Shown one piece after another: positions 11,314 to 17,631 of a stretch of 18,943 nt of DNA. Position 1 is the stretch's first letter, and each line of letters starts with the position of its first letter. The DNA is from Candidatus Poribacteria bacterium. GTDB taxonomy: Bacteria > Poribacteria > WGA-4E > GCA-2687025. The stretch spans positions 1-18,943 of the forward strand of contig NYZG01000347.1 of NCBI GenBank assembly GCA_002687025.1, in the 5' to 3' direction. The notes beneath the pieces were generated by a model. It was not told the DNA's origin and did no database searches. It saw only the letters and a program-made list of their open reading frames with translations. The position numbers and the translations under genes are program-made.

Positions 11314-12072
11314 ATGGATCCAACTTTCGCCGACGAGTTCGCGGATGATGCCGCTCCCACCAAGAGCGGGCGCAGACTCGATATGCGCCGTCTGCTCGGG
11401 TTTCTCCTGATCGCCATCGGCATCGGCGCGCTTTGGAACACGCCGTTCATCAAGCCGCTCAAACTGTTCGTCGTGTTCCTGCACGAGGGCAGCCACGCCC
11501 TGGCAACCGTCGCCACGGGCGGCAAGGTGGTAGACATCCAGATATTCTTCACCGAAGGCGGCATGGCGCGCAGCCTCGGTGGGTCCCGCTTCTGGACGCT
11601 CATGGCCGGCTACCTCGGGAGCCTCCTCTGGGGCGGCGCGATCCTCATCGTCGCGTCCCGTACGCGTCTTACGCGCGCGCTGGCGGTAGCTATCGGGCTG
11701 GCGGTGGCGGGCGTGACGCTCTTCCACGTCCGCAACTTGGCGGGATGGGGCTTCGGCGCCGCGTTCGGCGGGGCGATGATCGCGGGCGGCCTGCTGGTCC
11801 GTGAGGGCGCGGTGAACTGGATGCTGCGCGTTATCGGGCTAACCAGTTGCCTGTACGCGATCTACGACATCTCCTCGGACGTACTACTGCGGCCGGAGGT
11901 CGGCTCCGACGCCCGCATGCTCGCCGAATACACGAGCTTCCCGCCGTTCATCTCCACGACCTATCAGACGCTGTTCTGGGGCGTGGTGTGGATGGCGCTG
12001 AGCCTCGTCGCGACGGTGGTGATTCTGCGCATCGCGGCGACGGCCAAGCCGGTCGAAGACGACGCGACGTAG
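11314..12072 (+). CDS. M50B-type integral membrane metalloprotease-like protein
   Basis: A 252-residue membrane protein. After a short acidic cytoplasmic N-terminus, the first helix (LLGFLLIAIGIGALW) leads to HEGSH (57-61), the zinc-binding HExxH of M50 peptidases. Then come a GGSRFWTLMAGYLGSLLWG segment and several hydrophobic helices. A SDARMLAEYTSFP stretch before the last helix and AIYDISSD are typical of the M50B branch. No PDZ domain is present. M50 enzymes cut within or beside the membrane; a substrate is unknown. The ATG at 11314 is preceded by GGAGGACGAC, a strong Shine-Dalgarno, and the upstream 64 in-frame codons are unlike protein. It converges with the sigma-PheS fusion gene, the stops being 4 nt apart with a shared hairpin. 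Confidence 0.88.
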   Translation: MDPTFADEFADDAAPTKSGRRLDMRRLLGFLLIAIGIGALWNTPFIKPLKLFVVFLHEGSHALATVATGGKVVDIQIFFTEGGMARSLGGSRFWTLMAGYLGSLLWGGAILIVASRTRLTRALAVAIGLAVAGVTLFHVRNLAGWGFGAAFGGAMIAGGLLVREGAVNWMLRVIGLTSCLYAIYDISSDVLLRPEVGSDARMLAEYTSFPPFISTTYQTLFWGVVWMALSLVATVVILRIAATAKPVEDDAT

Positions 12073-12078
12073 CGCGTC
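12061..12078. terminator. Hairpin spanning both stop codons of a convergent pair
   Basis: GACGCG and CGCGTC form a perfect 6-bp stem with a 6-nt loop. It covers the last codons and TAG of the protease gene and reaches into the TGA of the fusion gene. Being symmetrical it could end transcripts from both sides, though no T-tract is present on either strand. Confidence 0.35.
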
Positions 12079-13333
12079 AACGCCAGAGATCGTGGATGTC
12101 GTCGATGCCGCGCAGGACCATCGTCATGCGCTCGATCCCGAGGCCGAAGCCGTAAACGCTGACCTCGGACGGGTCGAAGCCGAGGCCTGCGACGACATCG
12201 TCCTTCATCCTCCCCACGCCCATCAGTTCGATCCATTCGTCGCCGAACTTCGCCTCGACTTCCCAGCCGGGGTCGGTGAACCCGAACTCGCCCGGCTGCC
12301 ATCGCAGGTCGGTCGCGCCCGTCGCCTCGCCAAGCATGGCTTCCACGCACCCCTTGAAGCGCTCCTCGGTGATGTCCGTCGACGCCCAGACGGCCTCGGC
12401 CTGGTGGAACACCTGCGAGCGGCGCGGAGATGGGGTGTCGTCACGGAACACGCGGCCCGCGGCGATGAGACGGCAGGGCGCAGTTCGGCCCCGCAGGGCG
12501 TCGAGTAGGGCCGGCGTGAGATGCGATCTCAGCACGGTGTCCGCGTCGACCCCGATCATCTCCATGTCGGCCGTCGCCTCGGCTCCGAGGATATCGGCGT
12601 TGAGCGCGCGTGGCTCGATTTCCCCGCGCGGACCCACCACCTCGAAGTCCGGCAGCGCCTCGCGTATGGCCCGCCACATGCCGGCGATGGGGTGGCCGTC
12701 CTGCTCCAACGGCCTCGGCTTCGCAAGTAGCTCCGCAGCGAGGCGATTCGTGAATTCGTCGCCCAACCTGCTGTCTCTCAGCGCGTCCTCGGCCATGGTC
12801 CCTATCTCCTTGCGTAGACGTACTCGGGCGCGGTGGAGACGCGTCTCGACGGCGGTGACCGATACGCCGAGGAACGCGGCGATGTCGCGCTGCGAGAACT
12901 CCGCCAGGTAGTGGAGGAGCAGCGTCTGCCGAGCGTCTTGACTGAGCACTCGCAGCGCCTTCAGCAGCGCGTCGCGATCCTCGCGCGCCCGCAACGCCGC
13001 GTCGGGCGCGGGCCGCGCGTCATGCGGCTGCACCTGCAGCCACGCCGCGGGCGTCTCACGCCGACGATGCATCCTGCGCTGCCAGGCGCGGCACATGTTC
13101 GAGGCGATGCCCCGTACCCATGCGCCGAACCGGTCGGCATCGCGCAGCGCCGGGAGCGTCTCGTAGGCGCTCAGCAACGTCTCCTGAGCGATGTCCTCGG
13201 CCTCGGCGAAGTCCCGCGTGTGGCTCAGCGCCAGCGCGTAGACCGCTTCCTGATACCTCTTCGTCAGTTCGCCGAACGCGCGCACATCGCCCGCAAGGGC
13301 GTGCCGCACGAGGTCGGCGTCGGTCGCCGTCAT
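12077..13333 (-). CDS. ECF-type sigma factor fused to a PheS-like class II aminoacyl-tRNA synthetase catalytic domain
   Basis: A 418-residue fusion in one uninterrupted frame. Residues 7-92 are sigma region 2 (ALAGDVRAFGELTKRY, AEDIAQETLL, DRFGAWVRGIASN). Residues 119-177 are region 4 with the helix-turn-helix FSQRDIAAFLGVSVTAVETRLHRAR. Residues 178-212 are a linker. Residues 213-418 resemble the PheS core: GHPI, RSHLTP (269-274), motif 2 GRVFRDD (293-299), FHQAEA (309-314), FGFTDP (350-355), IELMGVG and motif 3 GFGLGIER (395-402). The PheS N-terminal coiled coil that binds tRNA is absent, the C-terminus is some 13 residues shorter than E. coli PheS, and no pheT is nearby, so it is not a housekeeping PheRS subunit. 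No anti-sigma gene is adjacent. ATG at 13333 follows GGAGACGTACCAC. A transcription regulator sensing an amino acid, adenylate or tRNA is the inferred role. Confidence 0.93.
   Translation of the reverse strand: MTATDADLVRHALAGDVRAFGELTKRYQEAVYALALSHTRDFAEAEDIAQETLLSAYETLPALRDADRFGAWVRGIASNMCRAWQRRMHRRRETPAAWLQVQPHDARPAPDAALRAREDRDALLKALRVLSQDARQTLLLHYLAEFSQRDIAAFLGVSVTAVETRLHRARVRLRKEIGTMAEDALRDSRLGDEFTNRLAAELLAKPRPLEQDGHPIAGMWRAIREALPDFEVVGPRGEIEPRALNADILGAEATADMEMIGVDADTVLRSHLTPALLDALRGRTAPCRLIAAGRVFRDDTPSPRRSQVFHQAEAVWASTDITEERFKGCVEAMLGEATGATDLRWQPGEFGFTDPGWEVEAKFGDEWIELMGVGRMKDDVVAGLGFDPSEVSVYGFGLGIERMTMVLRGIDDIHDLWR
12794..12811 (-). promoter_or_regulatory. Internal ribosome site and ATG at the sigma/PheS domain junction
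   Basis: AAGGAG (12811-12806) is followed after 9 nt by ATG (12796-12794), codon 180 of the fusion. Initiation here would give a 239-residue product with only the linker and PheS-like core. AAG GAG also encodes the usual LRKEI end of sigma region 4, so chance is possible. Confidence 0.35.
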
Positions 13334-13368
13334 GTGGTACGTCTCCGTGTGGTCCGTTCACGCACTAT

Positions 13369-13383
13369 GTCGCTCGAAGCGAC
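13369..13383 (-). other. Leader hairpin upstream of the sigma-PheS fusion gene
   Basis: In the 85-nt gap before the fusion gene, GTCGCT-TCG-AGCGAC forms a perfect 6-bp stem. It could end the upstream SDR transcript or sit in the leader of the fusion mRNA. No T-run follows and no T-box consensus is present. Confidence 0.3.
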
Positions 13384-13418
13384 CCGGACCTCACAGGAAT
13401 CTGCGTACGGGGCCGCGC

Positions 13419-14159
13419 CTAGTAGTTGGCGGAGAAGTCGTGGGTCGGCGCGTAGCCGATGCGTCGGGTAGCTTCGGCGATGAGGAACTTCGCGTTGGGC
13501 ACGTCCGCGCAGATGTGCAGGACATCCCACCGCGCGGCGAACCGGACGTCGGAGCTGGCGTCGCGATTGAGGACGCACCGAAACGCCTGGGCGGCGTCGC
13601 GGACATCGACCCACATTAGGTCGGCAGGATCGCCCGCCACATCCTCCTCGCGCACGAGCCGGCCCAGACGCAGGGATGTCGCGGTGATGGCGTGATCGCG
13701 GGCGAACTCGCGGACGGTCAGCTCGCCGAGGTACTTGGCGAAGGTCTCCATCTCGGGGCTCGGCAGCGGCTTCCACAGTTCGCTGATGTACACGTCGTCG
13801 GGATAGGAGGCAAACACCTCCAGCGTGCCGGCACACGCGACGCGACGCACTCCGGCCTCGACCGCCGCCGTCATCAGAACGTGGGCACCCCGCGTCGCCA
13901 TGTCCAGCAGGAGTTCCTCGCGCGTGAGGCCTGGCTCGTCGCACGATTCGGGCGTCTCGCACGTGTGGATCACCGCGTCGATGTCCGCCACGAGGGACGC
14001 CACGGCCTCCGCGTCGCGCAGGTCGGCCCGGACGTACTCGTGGCTCGCGGGGGATGGGCCGCCGACGACATCCGTCAGGCGCAGTTCGTGGTCGGACGCG
14101 AGTTCGGCGGCGATCGCCTCCCCAAGCCGGCTGGTGGCTCCGGTAATCAGCACCTTCAT
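13419..14159 (-). CDS. Divergent SDR-family (NAD-epimerase-like) protein lacking catalytic Tyr
   Basis: A 246-residue Rossmann-fold protein of the extended SDR/epimerase type. The nucleotide loop reads GATSRLG (7-13), with Ser where the middle Gly of GxxGxxG is usual. The active-site segment reads E138-TFAK142 where YxxxK is expected, so the catalytic Tyr is replaced by Glu while Lys remains. Dehydrogenase or epimerase chemistry is therefore doubtful; a lyase, hydrolase or binding role is possible. Asp30 at the end of the second strand favours NAD(H). The ATG at 14159 overlaps the TGA of the upstream SDR gene (ATGA), indicating translational coupling. It is the last gene of the SDR cluster and lies 85 nt before the sigma-PheS fusion. 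Confidence 0.85.
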   Translation of the reverse strand: MKVLITGATSRLGEAIAAELASDHELRLTDVVGGPSPASHEYVRADLRDAEAVASLVADIDAVIHTCETPESCDEPGLTREELLLDMATRGAHVLMTAAVEAGVRRVACAGTLEVFASYPDDVYISELWKPLPSPEMETFAKYLGELTVREFARDHAITATSLRLGRLVREEDVAGDPADLMWVDVRDAAQAFRCVLNRDASSDVRFAARWDVLHICADVPNAKFLIAEATRRIGYAPTHDFSANY

Positions 14160-14875
14160 GATGTCGGCCTTCGGTAGAAGTCCTCGACGCGCATCAGCGG
14201 CTCGTACCCCAGTATGCGGCGCGCCTTGTCGATCGAGTATTTGCCCTGCGCGAGGTAGCTGTGGAGGTCGAATTCCTGGTAGTTGTGGGGAACCGACTCG
14301 ATCTCCAGCGCCAGACGGCACGCCTGCTGGAGGTCCTCCCACACGATCGTGAACGGCGGGAAGTCTCGCCCGGTCACGTGCTGCGTGGGTCTGGCTCCCA
14401 GCCCGTTGAACAGGAAGCATAGGGTCGTGATGTCGTGCTCGCGGGCGTATGTCCTGCACACCTCGTTGCTGAGGTGCTTGGTCAGGAAGTAGTAACCCGT
14501 GCCCGGCATGTGCGGCGGGTCGTCGATGTCGAAGTCGTGGTCGTACCGTGTCCCGCGTATCTGCTGTGGCCCCGTGTGCAGCACCTTCTTGATGCCGTGT
14601 TCGGCGGCGGCCTTCATCGTGTTCAGCGCTCCGCGCACGTTCACGTGGAAGCTGTGGACGGGGTCGGGACGGATCACGGTGAGGTTGATGATGGCGTCCA
14701 TGCCGCGTGCGGCGTCTCGCACCTGCTCGTAGCCCGTGACGTCCACGTGGATCGTGGGGGCGCCGCCGGGATGCGGGATGATGTCGGAAAGGGTCAGGTC
14801 GTAGTCCTCTTCGAGACCGGGCGTGATGAACGGCCCGATGTTCCCGCACGCTCCCAGGACCAGCACCTTCTTCAT
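14156..14875 (-). CDS. SDR-family NAD(P)-dependent oxidoreductase/epimerase, tandem copy B
   Basis: A 239-residue extended-SDR protein. GACGNIG (8-14) is the NAD-binding loop, Asp31 closing the second strand suggests NAD preference, and Y129-FLTK133 is the catalytic YxxxK. A HTGP segment (100-103) lies where the catalytic Ser/Thr strand is expected. The length is short for epimerases, leaving a small substrate-binding part (VTGRDFPP, VWEDLQQACRLAL, AQGKYSIDKARRILGYEP). It differs from the neighbour at 14892-15611 at about 38 of 239 positions, so it is a tandem duplicate. ATG at 14875 is chosen because the paralogue aligns from there; an upstream in-frame ATG adds 22 non-homologous residues. 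It is 16 nt behind the upstream stop and overlaps the next gene by 4 nt. Sugar or uronate-derived substrate is inferred only. Confidence 0.9.
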   Translation of the reverse strand: MKKVLVLGACGNIGPFITPGLEEDYDLTLSDIIPHPGGAPTIHVDVTGYEQVRDAARGMDAIINLTVIRPDPVHSFHVNVRGALNTMKAAAEHGIKKVLHTGPQQIRGTRYDHDFDIDDPPHMPGTGYYFLTKHLSNEVCRTYAREHDITTLCFLFNGLGARPTQHVTGRDFPPFTIVWEDLQQACRLALEIESVPHNYQEFDLHSYLAQGKYSIDKARRILGYEPLMRVEDFYRRPTS

Positions 14876-14891
14876 CGTCGTGTCCCCGCGT

Positions 14892-15611
14892 CTATGACGT
14901 CGGTCTGCGGTAGAACTCCTCGACGGGCATGAGGGGTTCATAGCCCAGGATGCGCCGCGCCTTGTCGATGGAGAACTTCCCCTGCCCGAGGTGGCTGTGC
15001 AGGTCGAACATCTGGAAGTTGTCCGGGACCGACTCGATCTCCAGCGCCAGACGGCACGCGTGCTGGAGGTCCTCCCAGACGATCATGTACGGCGGGAAGT
15101 CGCGGCCGGTGACATGCTTCGTCGGCCGGGCGCTCAGCAGGTTGAACAGGAAGCACACCGTCGTGATGTCGTGCTCGCGCGCGTAGGCGCCGCAGATCTC
15201 ATTGCTCAGGTGCTTGGTGAGGAAGTAGTAGCCCGTGCCGGGCATGTGCGGCGGGCCGTCCAGGTCGAAGTCGTGGTCGTAGCGGCCGTGGCGGATCTGC
15301 TCGGGGCCCGTATGCAGGACCGTCGTGATGCCGTGCTCGGCGGCGGCCTTCATCGCGTTCAGGGCGCCGCGGACGTTCACGTGGAAGCTGTGGACCGCGT
15401 CGGTGCGGATCACCGTTAGGTTGATGATGGCGTCCATGCCGCGGGCGGCGTCTCGCACCTGCTCGTAGTCGGTGGCGTCTACGTCGATGGTGGTCTTTCC
15501 GTGCGGGTGCGGGACGATGTCGGAAAGGGTCAGGTCGTAGTCGTCTTCGAGGCCGGGCGTGACGAACGGCCCGATCATGCCACACGCGCCCAGGACAAGT
15601 ACCTTCTTCAT
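14892..15611 (-). CDS. SDR-family NAD(P)-dependent oxidoreductase/epimerase, tandem copy A
   Basis: A 239-residue SDR with GACGMIG (8-14), Asp31, and Y129-FLTK133, the same layout as its duplicate downstream (about 84% identical by eye). Differences cluster at 38-48 (the PHPHGKTTIDVDATD stretch) and near 157-160 and 198-208, regions that in the SDR fold line the cofactor and substrate sites, so the pair may differ in substrate. The start is the ATG at 15611, matching the paralogue's start; a GTG two codons upstream is an alternative. It lies 36 nt after the uronate-dehydrogenase-like gene and 16 nt before copy B, consistent with one operon. Confidence 0.9.
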   Translation of the reverse strand: MKKVLVLGACGMIGPFVTPGLEDDYDLTLSDIVPHPHGKTTIDVDATDYEQVRDAARGMDAIINLTVIRTDAVHSFHVNVRGALNAMKAAAEHGITTVLHTGPEQIRHGRYDHDFDLDGPPHMPGTGYYFLTKHLSNEICGAYAREHDITTVCFLFNLLSARPTKHVTGRDFPPYMIVWEDLQHACRLALEIESVPDNFQMFDLHSHLGQGKFSIDKARRILGYEPLMPVEEFYRRPTS

Positions 15612-15647
15612 CGTCACGTTCTTACGGCTTGGGCCAGCGTAATCGGG

Positions 15648-16454
15648 CTACTTGCCGCGGGTCGCGCGGACGGTCGCCCATTCGTCGAGCATGTCTTCGC
15701 GGTTCAGATGTCGCCAGGTTACGTTCTCGTACTGTTCGCGCACGTCGTCGGGGCAGTCGTCGAGCCAGTCTTCGGCGCCGTCGCGCGGCTCGTACCCGAG
15801 CAGCTTCGCGGCGCTCTCGAGGTCCTGGTACGCTTTGGGATGGTTCGAGATGCCGTTCACAATCGCGAACAGGACATCCGACTGAATCGACTTGTCCACC
15901 AACTGCGCGATGTCGCGGCATGTGATGAGCATGTAGTAGCCGCGGACGCCTCCAGCCTTGTCCGTGGGGCTGAACCCGCCGATGCGCATGCACACCGAGC
16001 CGATGCCGTGCGCGTCGGCGTAGTAGCGCGCGATGGCTTCTCCCGCCGCCTTGCTCACCGCGTAGTGCGAGTCGGGGCGGACGGGCATCTCGGGCGTGGC
16101 GAATACGCCGGCCTTCTCCCACATGCCGCTGACATGATTCGTGCTGGCGAACACCACGCGCGGGACGCCGGCCTTCACGGCGGCTTCGTACACACAGTAC
16201 GTGCCTCGGACGTTCGCGTCGAGGAGGAGGTCGAAGTCGGCGTTGCCGGGGATGCCCGCGAGGTGCACGATGGCGCGGACGCCGTCGCACGCGTCGACTA
16301 GCGCGTCGATGTCCGTGATGTTCCCGACGACGTTCTCGTCCGCTTCGGTCGACGGGCGAAGGTCGAAGGAACGCGTGCGGTACGTGCCGCGCAACTCGCG
16401 GCATAGGGCCGTGCCTATGCGTCCCAAGCCACCGGTCACTAGAATGGTGTCCAC
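15648..16454 (-). CDS. Uronate-dehydrogenase-like SDR protein
   Basis: A 268-residue extended-SDR protein. TGGLGRIG (7-14) is the NAD loop, and FDLRP with Asp31 favours NAD. VVFASTNHVSG (100-110) and RPDSHYAVSK (126-135, Tyr131/Lys135) form the active site. The STNHV and RPDS-x-YxVSK pattern and overall length recall NAD-dependent uronate dehydrogenase (Udh), which oxidises galacturonate or glucuronate to the lactone. The match is by recollection, and another sugar dehydrogenase or epimerase remains possible. The last 45 residues (DWLDDCPDDVREQYENVTWRHLNREDMLD without further homology) extend beyond the core. Start is GTG at 16454 behind GGAGCGCCGCA. It lies only 44 nt after tRNA-Leu and may be read from the tRNA promoter. 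Confidence 0.85.
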   Translation of the reverse strand: MDTILVTGGLGRIGTALCRELRGTYRTRSFDLRPSTEADENVVGNITDIDALVDACDGVRAIVHLAGIPGNADFDLLLDANVRGTYCVYEAAVKAGVPRVVFASTNHVSGMWEKAGVFATPEMPVRPDSHYAVSKAAGEAIARYYADAHGIGSVCMRIGGFSPTDKAGGVRGYYMLITCRDIAQLVDKSIQSDVLFAIVNGISNHPKAYQDLESAAKLLGYEPRDGAEDWLDDCPDDVREQYENVTWRHLNREDMLDEWATVRATRGK

Positions 16455-16498
16455 TGCGGCGCTCCGGGCGAGGTGGCGTCTGCGCGGGTGATGAGAGT

Positions 16499-16585
16499 TG
16501 GTGCCGGCGGTCGGACTTGAACCGACACGACCCGAAGGTCGGGGGATTTTGAATCCCCTGCGTCTACCAATTTCACCACGCCGGC
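16499..16585 (-). tRNA. tRNA-Leu, anticodon CAA
   Basis: An 87-nt cloverleaf with encoded CCA. The acceptor stem GCCGGCG/CGCCGGC is perfect with discriminator A. The D arm contains TGGTGAAATTGGTAGACGC. The anticodon stem GGGGA/TCCCC closes loop TTCAAAA, giving anticodon CAA (codon UUG). A long class II variable arm CGACC-TTCG-GGTCG, typical of Leu, is followed by T arm GTCGG-TTCAAGT-CCGAC. All stems pair fully. Confidence 0.97.
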
Positions 16586-16594
16586 ACGGTCACT

Positions 16595-16623
16595 ATTATG
16601 CGTCCGTGGTGGTGGCCTGGCAA
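16595..16623 (-). promoter_or_regulatory. Promoter of tRNA-Leu
   Basis: TTGCCA (16623-16618), a 17-nt spacer and CATAAT (16600-16595) each match the sigma-70 consensus at 5 of 6 positions. The -10 box ends 9 nt before the first base of the mature tRNA, so the 5' leader is very short. Confidence 0.7.
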
Positions 16624-16811
16624 GATAGGGGGCCCCTGGCACGGCGACCGGACACTGCCTTCAGCCCCGGCAGGTCAGCCCGACGGGCACCCCTTCCGCG
16701 GCCGGCCCTGATCCGCCGCAGAGGCCACCGTCTCACCGGGAGCCACATCTCCAGGAGGATGACGAGCAGCGATAGCGACGTCCAGACCGTGAACGCCAGG
16801 CGTGATGCCAC
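16596..16811 (-). CDS. Possible small single-pass membrane protein
   Basis: A 71-codon frame starting at GTG 16811 behind GGGGAGTCGGCCC. Residues 5-26 (LAFTVWTSLSLLVILLEMWLPV) would form a transmembrane helix followed by an Arg-rich tail, a positive-inside pattern. Third codon positions of the first 26 codons are mostly G or C, like real genes here. Against it: the frame runs into the tRNA promoter (stop TAA overlaps the -10 box), the second half is low-complexity Arg/Gly/Ala, and no family is recognised. It may be chance or a remnant. Confidence 0.25.
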   Translation of the reverse strand: MASRLAFTVWTSLSLLVILLEMWLPVRRWPLRRIRAGRGRGARRADLPGLKAVSGRRARGPLSCQATTTDA

Positions 16812-16836
16812 GGGCCGACTCCCCGTCGTGACGCCA

Positions 16837-16851
16837 TGCCGCCCGGCGGCA
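16837..16851 (-). terminator. Stem-loop after the LamG-like gene
   Basis: TGCCGC-CGG-GCGGCA forms a 6-bp stem 21 nt after the TAG at 16873. No T-run is present. Position supports a transcript end for the LamG gene. Confidence 0.35.
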
Positions 16852-16872
16852 ACCGCGCGACACGCGTGATGC

Positions 16873-17631
16873 CTAGCGGACCCCCTTCACGGCGGCCCAC
16901 GTAGTCGCGGCCTTGCCGGCGGGATCAACGGCGGTGATGAGCGTCGCTTCGAGTCCCTCGTTCATCAGCGCCTGAATGTCGTCCTGCCCCAGCGCGACGT
17001 TGAACGCCGCGACCTCGTCGATCCGGCCGGTCAGATCCCAGCCCGCGGCCTTCCACTGCCCCAGCCAGATGGCCCCGGCGTCGTTCGCGTCCGTGAACGT
17101 GGGCGTCCCCACCGACGACTCGTTCACCGGTTCGCCGCCGGAGTGGAGGATGAGCGTCGCGCCGTCGTGCGTGAGAGCCACGTGCGCCCACTCGCCAGGC
17201 GTGTGCTCGCCGCCGCGAATGCCGCTGTCGATGTTGGTCGCGCCGGTGACGACGCTCCCATAGAAGTCGGACTCGCCGGTCTGGATGGTCGGGTTGTGCC
17301 AGTCGCGCTCCATGACGCGAGAGTTGGCGTTGGGAACGGACGCGACATCCACCCACAACATGTAGGTGAAGCCGTCGAGGTAATCATCGGTCGTCTCGCT
17401 GGCGGGAATGGCGACGTGGCTCGCGCCGTCGAACGCCAGCGCCCTGCCACGATGGCCGTCCGTCCAGGTGGCGCCAACGATCGCGCCGTCGTTGCCGTTC
17501 CCGGACGAGTCGGTCGCGACATCGCCGCTGCCGTCGTCCAGAAGCCATAGGCCGACGACGCTGCCTGGATCGACGACCGCGTGAGCCGACGCGGCCAACC
17601 CCAAGAACACTACGGCCATCGCTGCGCGCAT
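16873..17631 (-). CDS. Secreted LamG-like (concanavalin A-like jelly-roll) domain protein
   Basis: A 252-residue protein with a clear signal peptide (MRAAMAVVFLGLAASAHA). GLWLLDDGSGDVATDSSGNG (27-46) opens a LamG/concanavalin A-like jelly roll. Other typical strands are GRALAFDGASHVAIP, FTYMLWV, EWAHVALTHDGATLILHSGG and GRIDEVAAFNVALGQDDIQALMNEG. Such domains bind carbohydrates or proteins outside the cell and are common in Poribacteria and Planctomycetes. No catalytic domain is attached; the tail (KAATTWAAVKGVR) resembles the short ends of other poribacterial LamG proteins. ATG at 17631 is preceded by GGAAGGAACCTG. It stands alone: the tRNA is downstream, and a divergent gene starts 411 nt away. 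Confidence 0.9.
   Translation of the reverse strand: MRAAMAVVFLGLAASAHAVVDPGSVVGLWLLDDGSGDVATDSSGNGNDGAIVGATWTDGHRGRALAFDGASHVAIPASETTDDYLDGFTYMLWVDVASVPNANSRVMERDWHNPTIQTGESDFYGSVVTGATNIDSGIRGGEHTPGEWAHVALTHDGATLILHSGGEPVNESSVGTPTFTDANDAGAIWLGQWKAAGWDLTGRIDEVAAFNVALGQDDIQALMNEGLEATLITAVDPAGKAATTWAAVKGVR

Noticed and set aside
12077..12796. Housekeeping phenylalanyl-tRNA synthetase alpha subunit
   Set aside because: No coiled-coil tRNA-binding domain, no adjacent pheT, shortened C-terminus and fusion to sigma regions argue against it.
13334..13418. T-box riboswitch before the synthetase-like gene
   Set aside because: The gap is only 85 nt and lacks the T-box consensus and the specifier stem; only a short hairpin is present.
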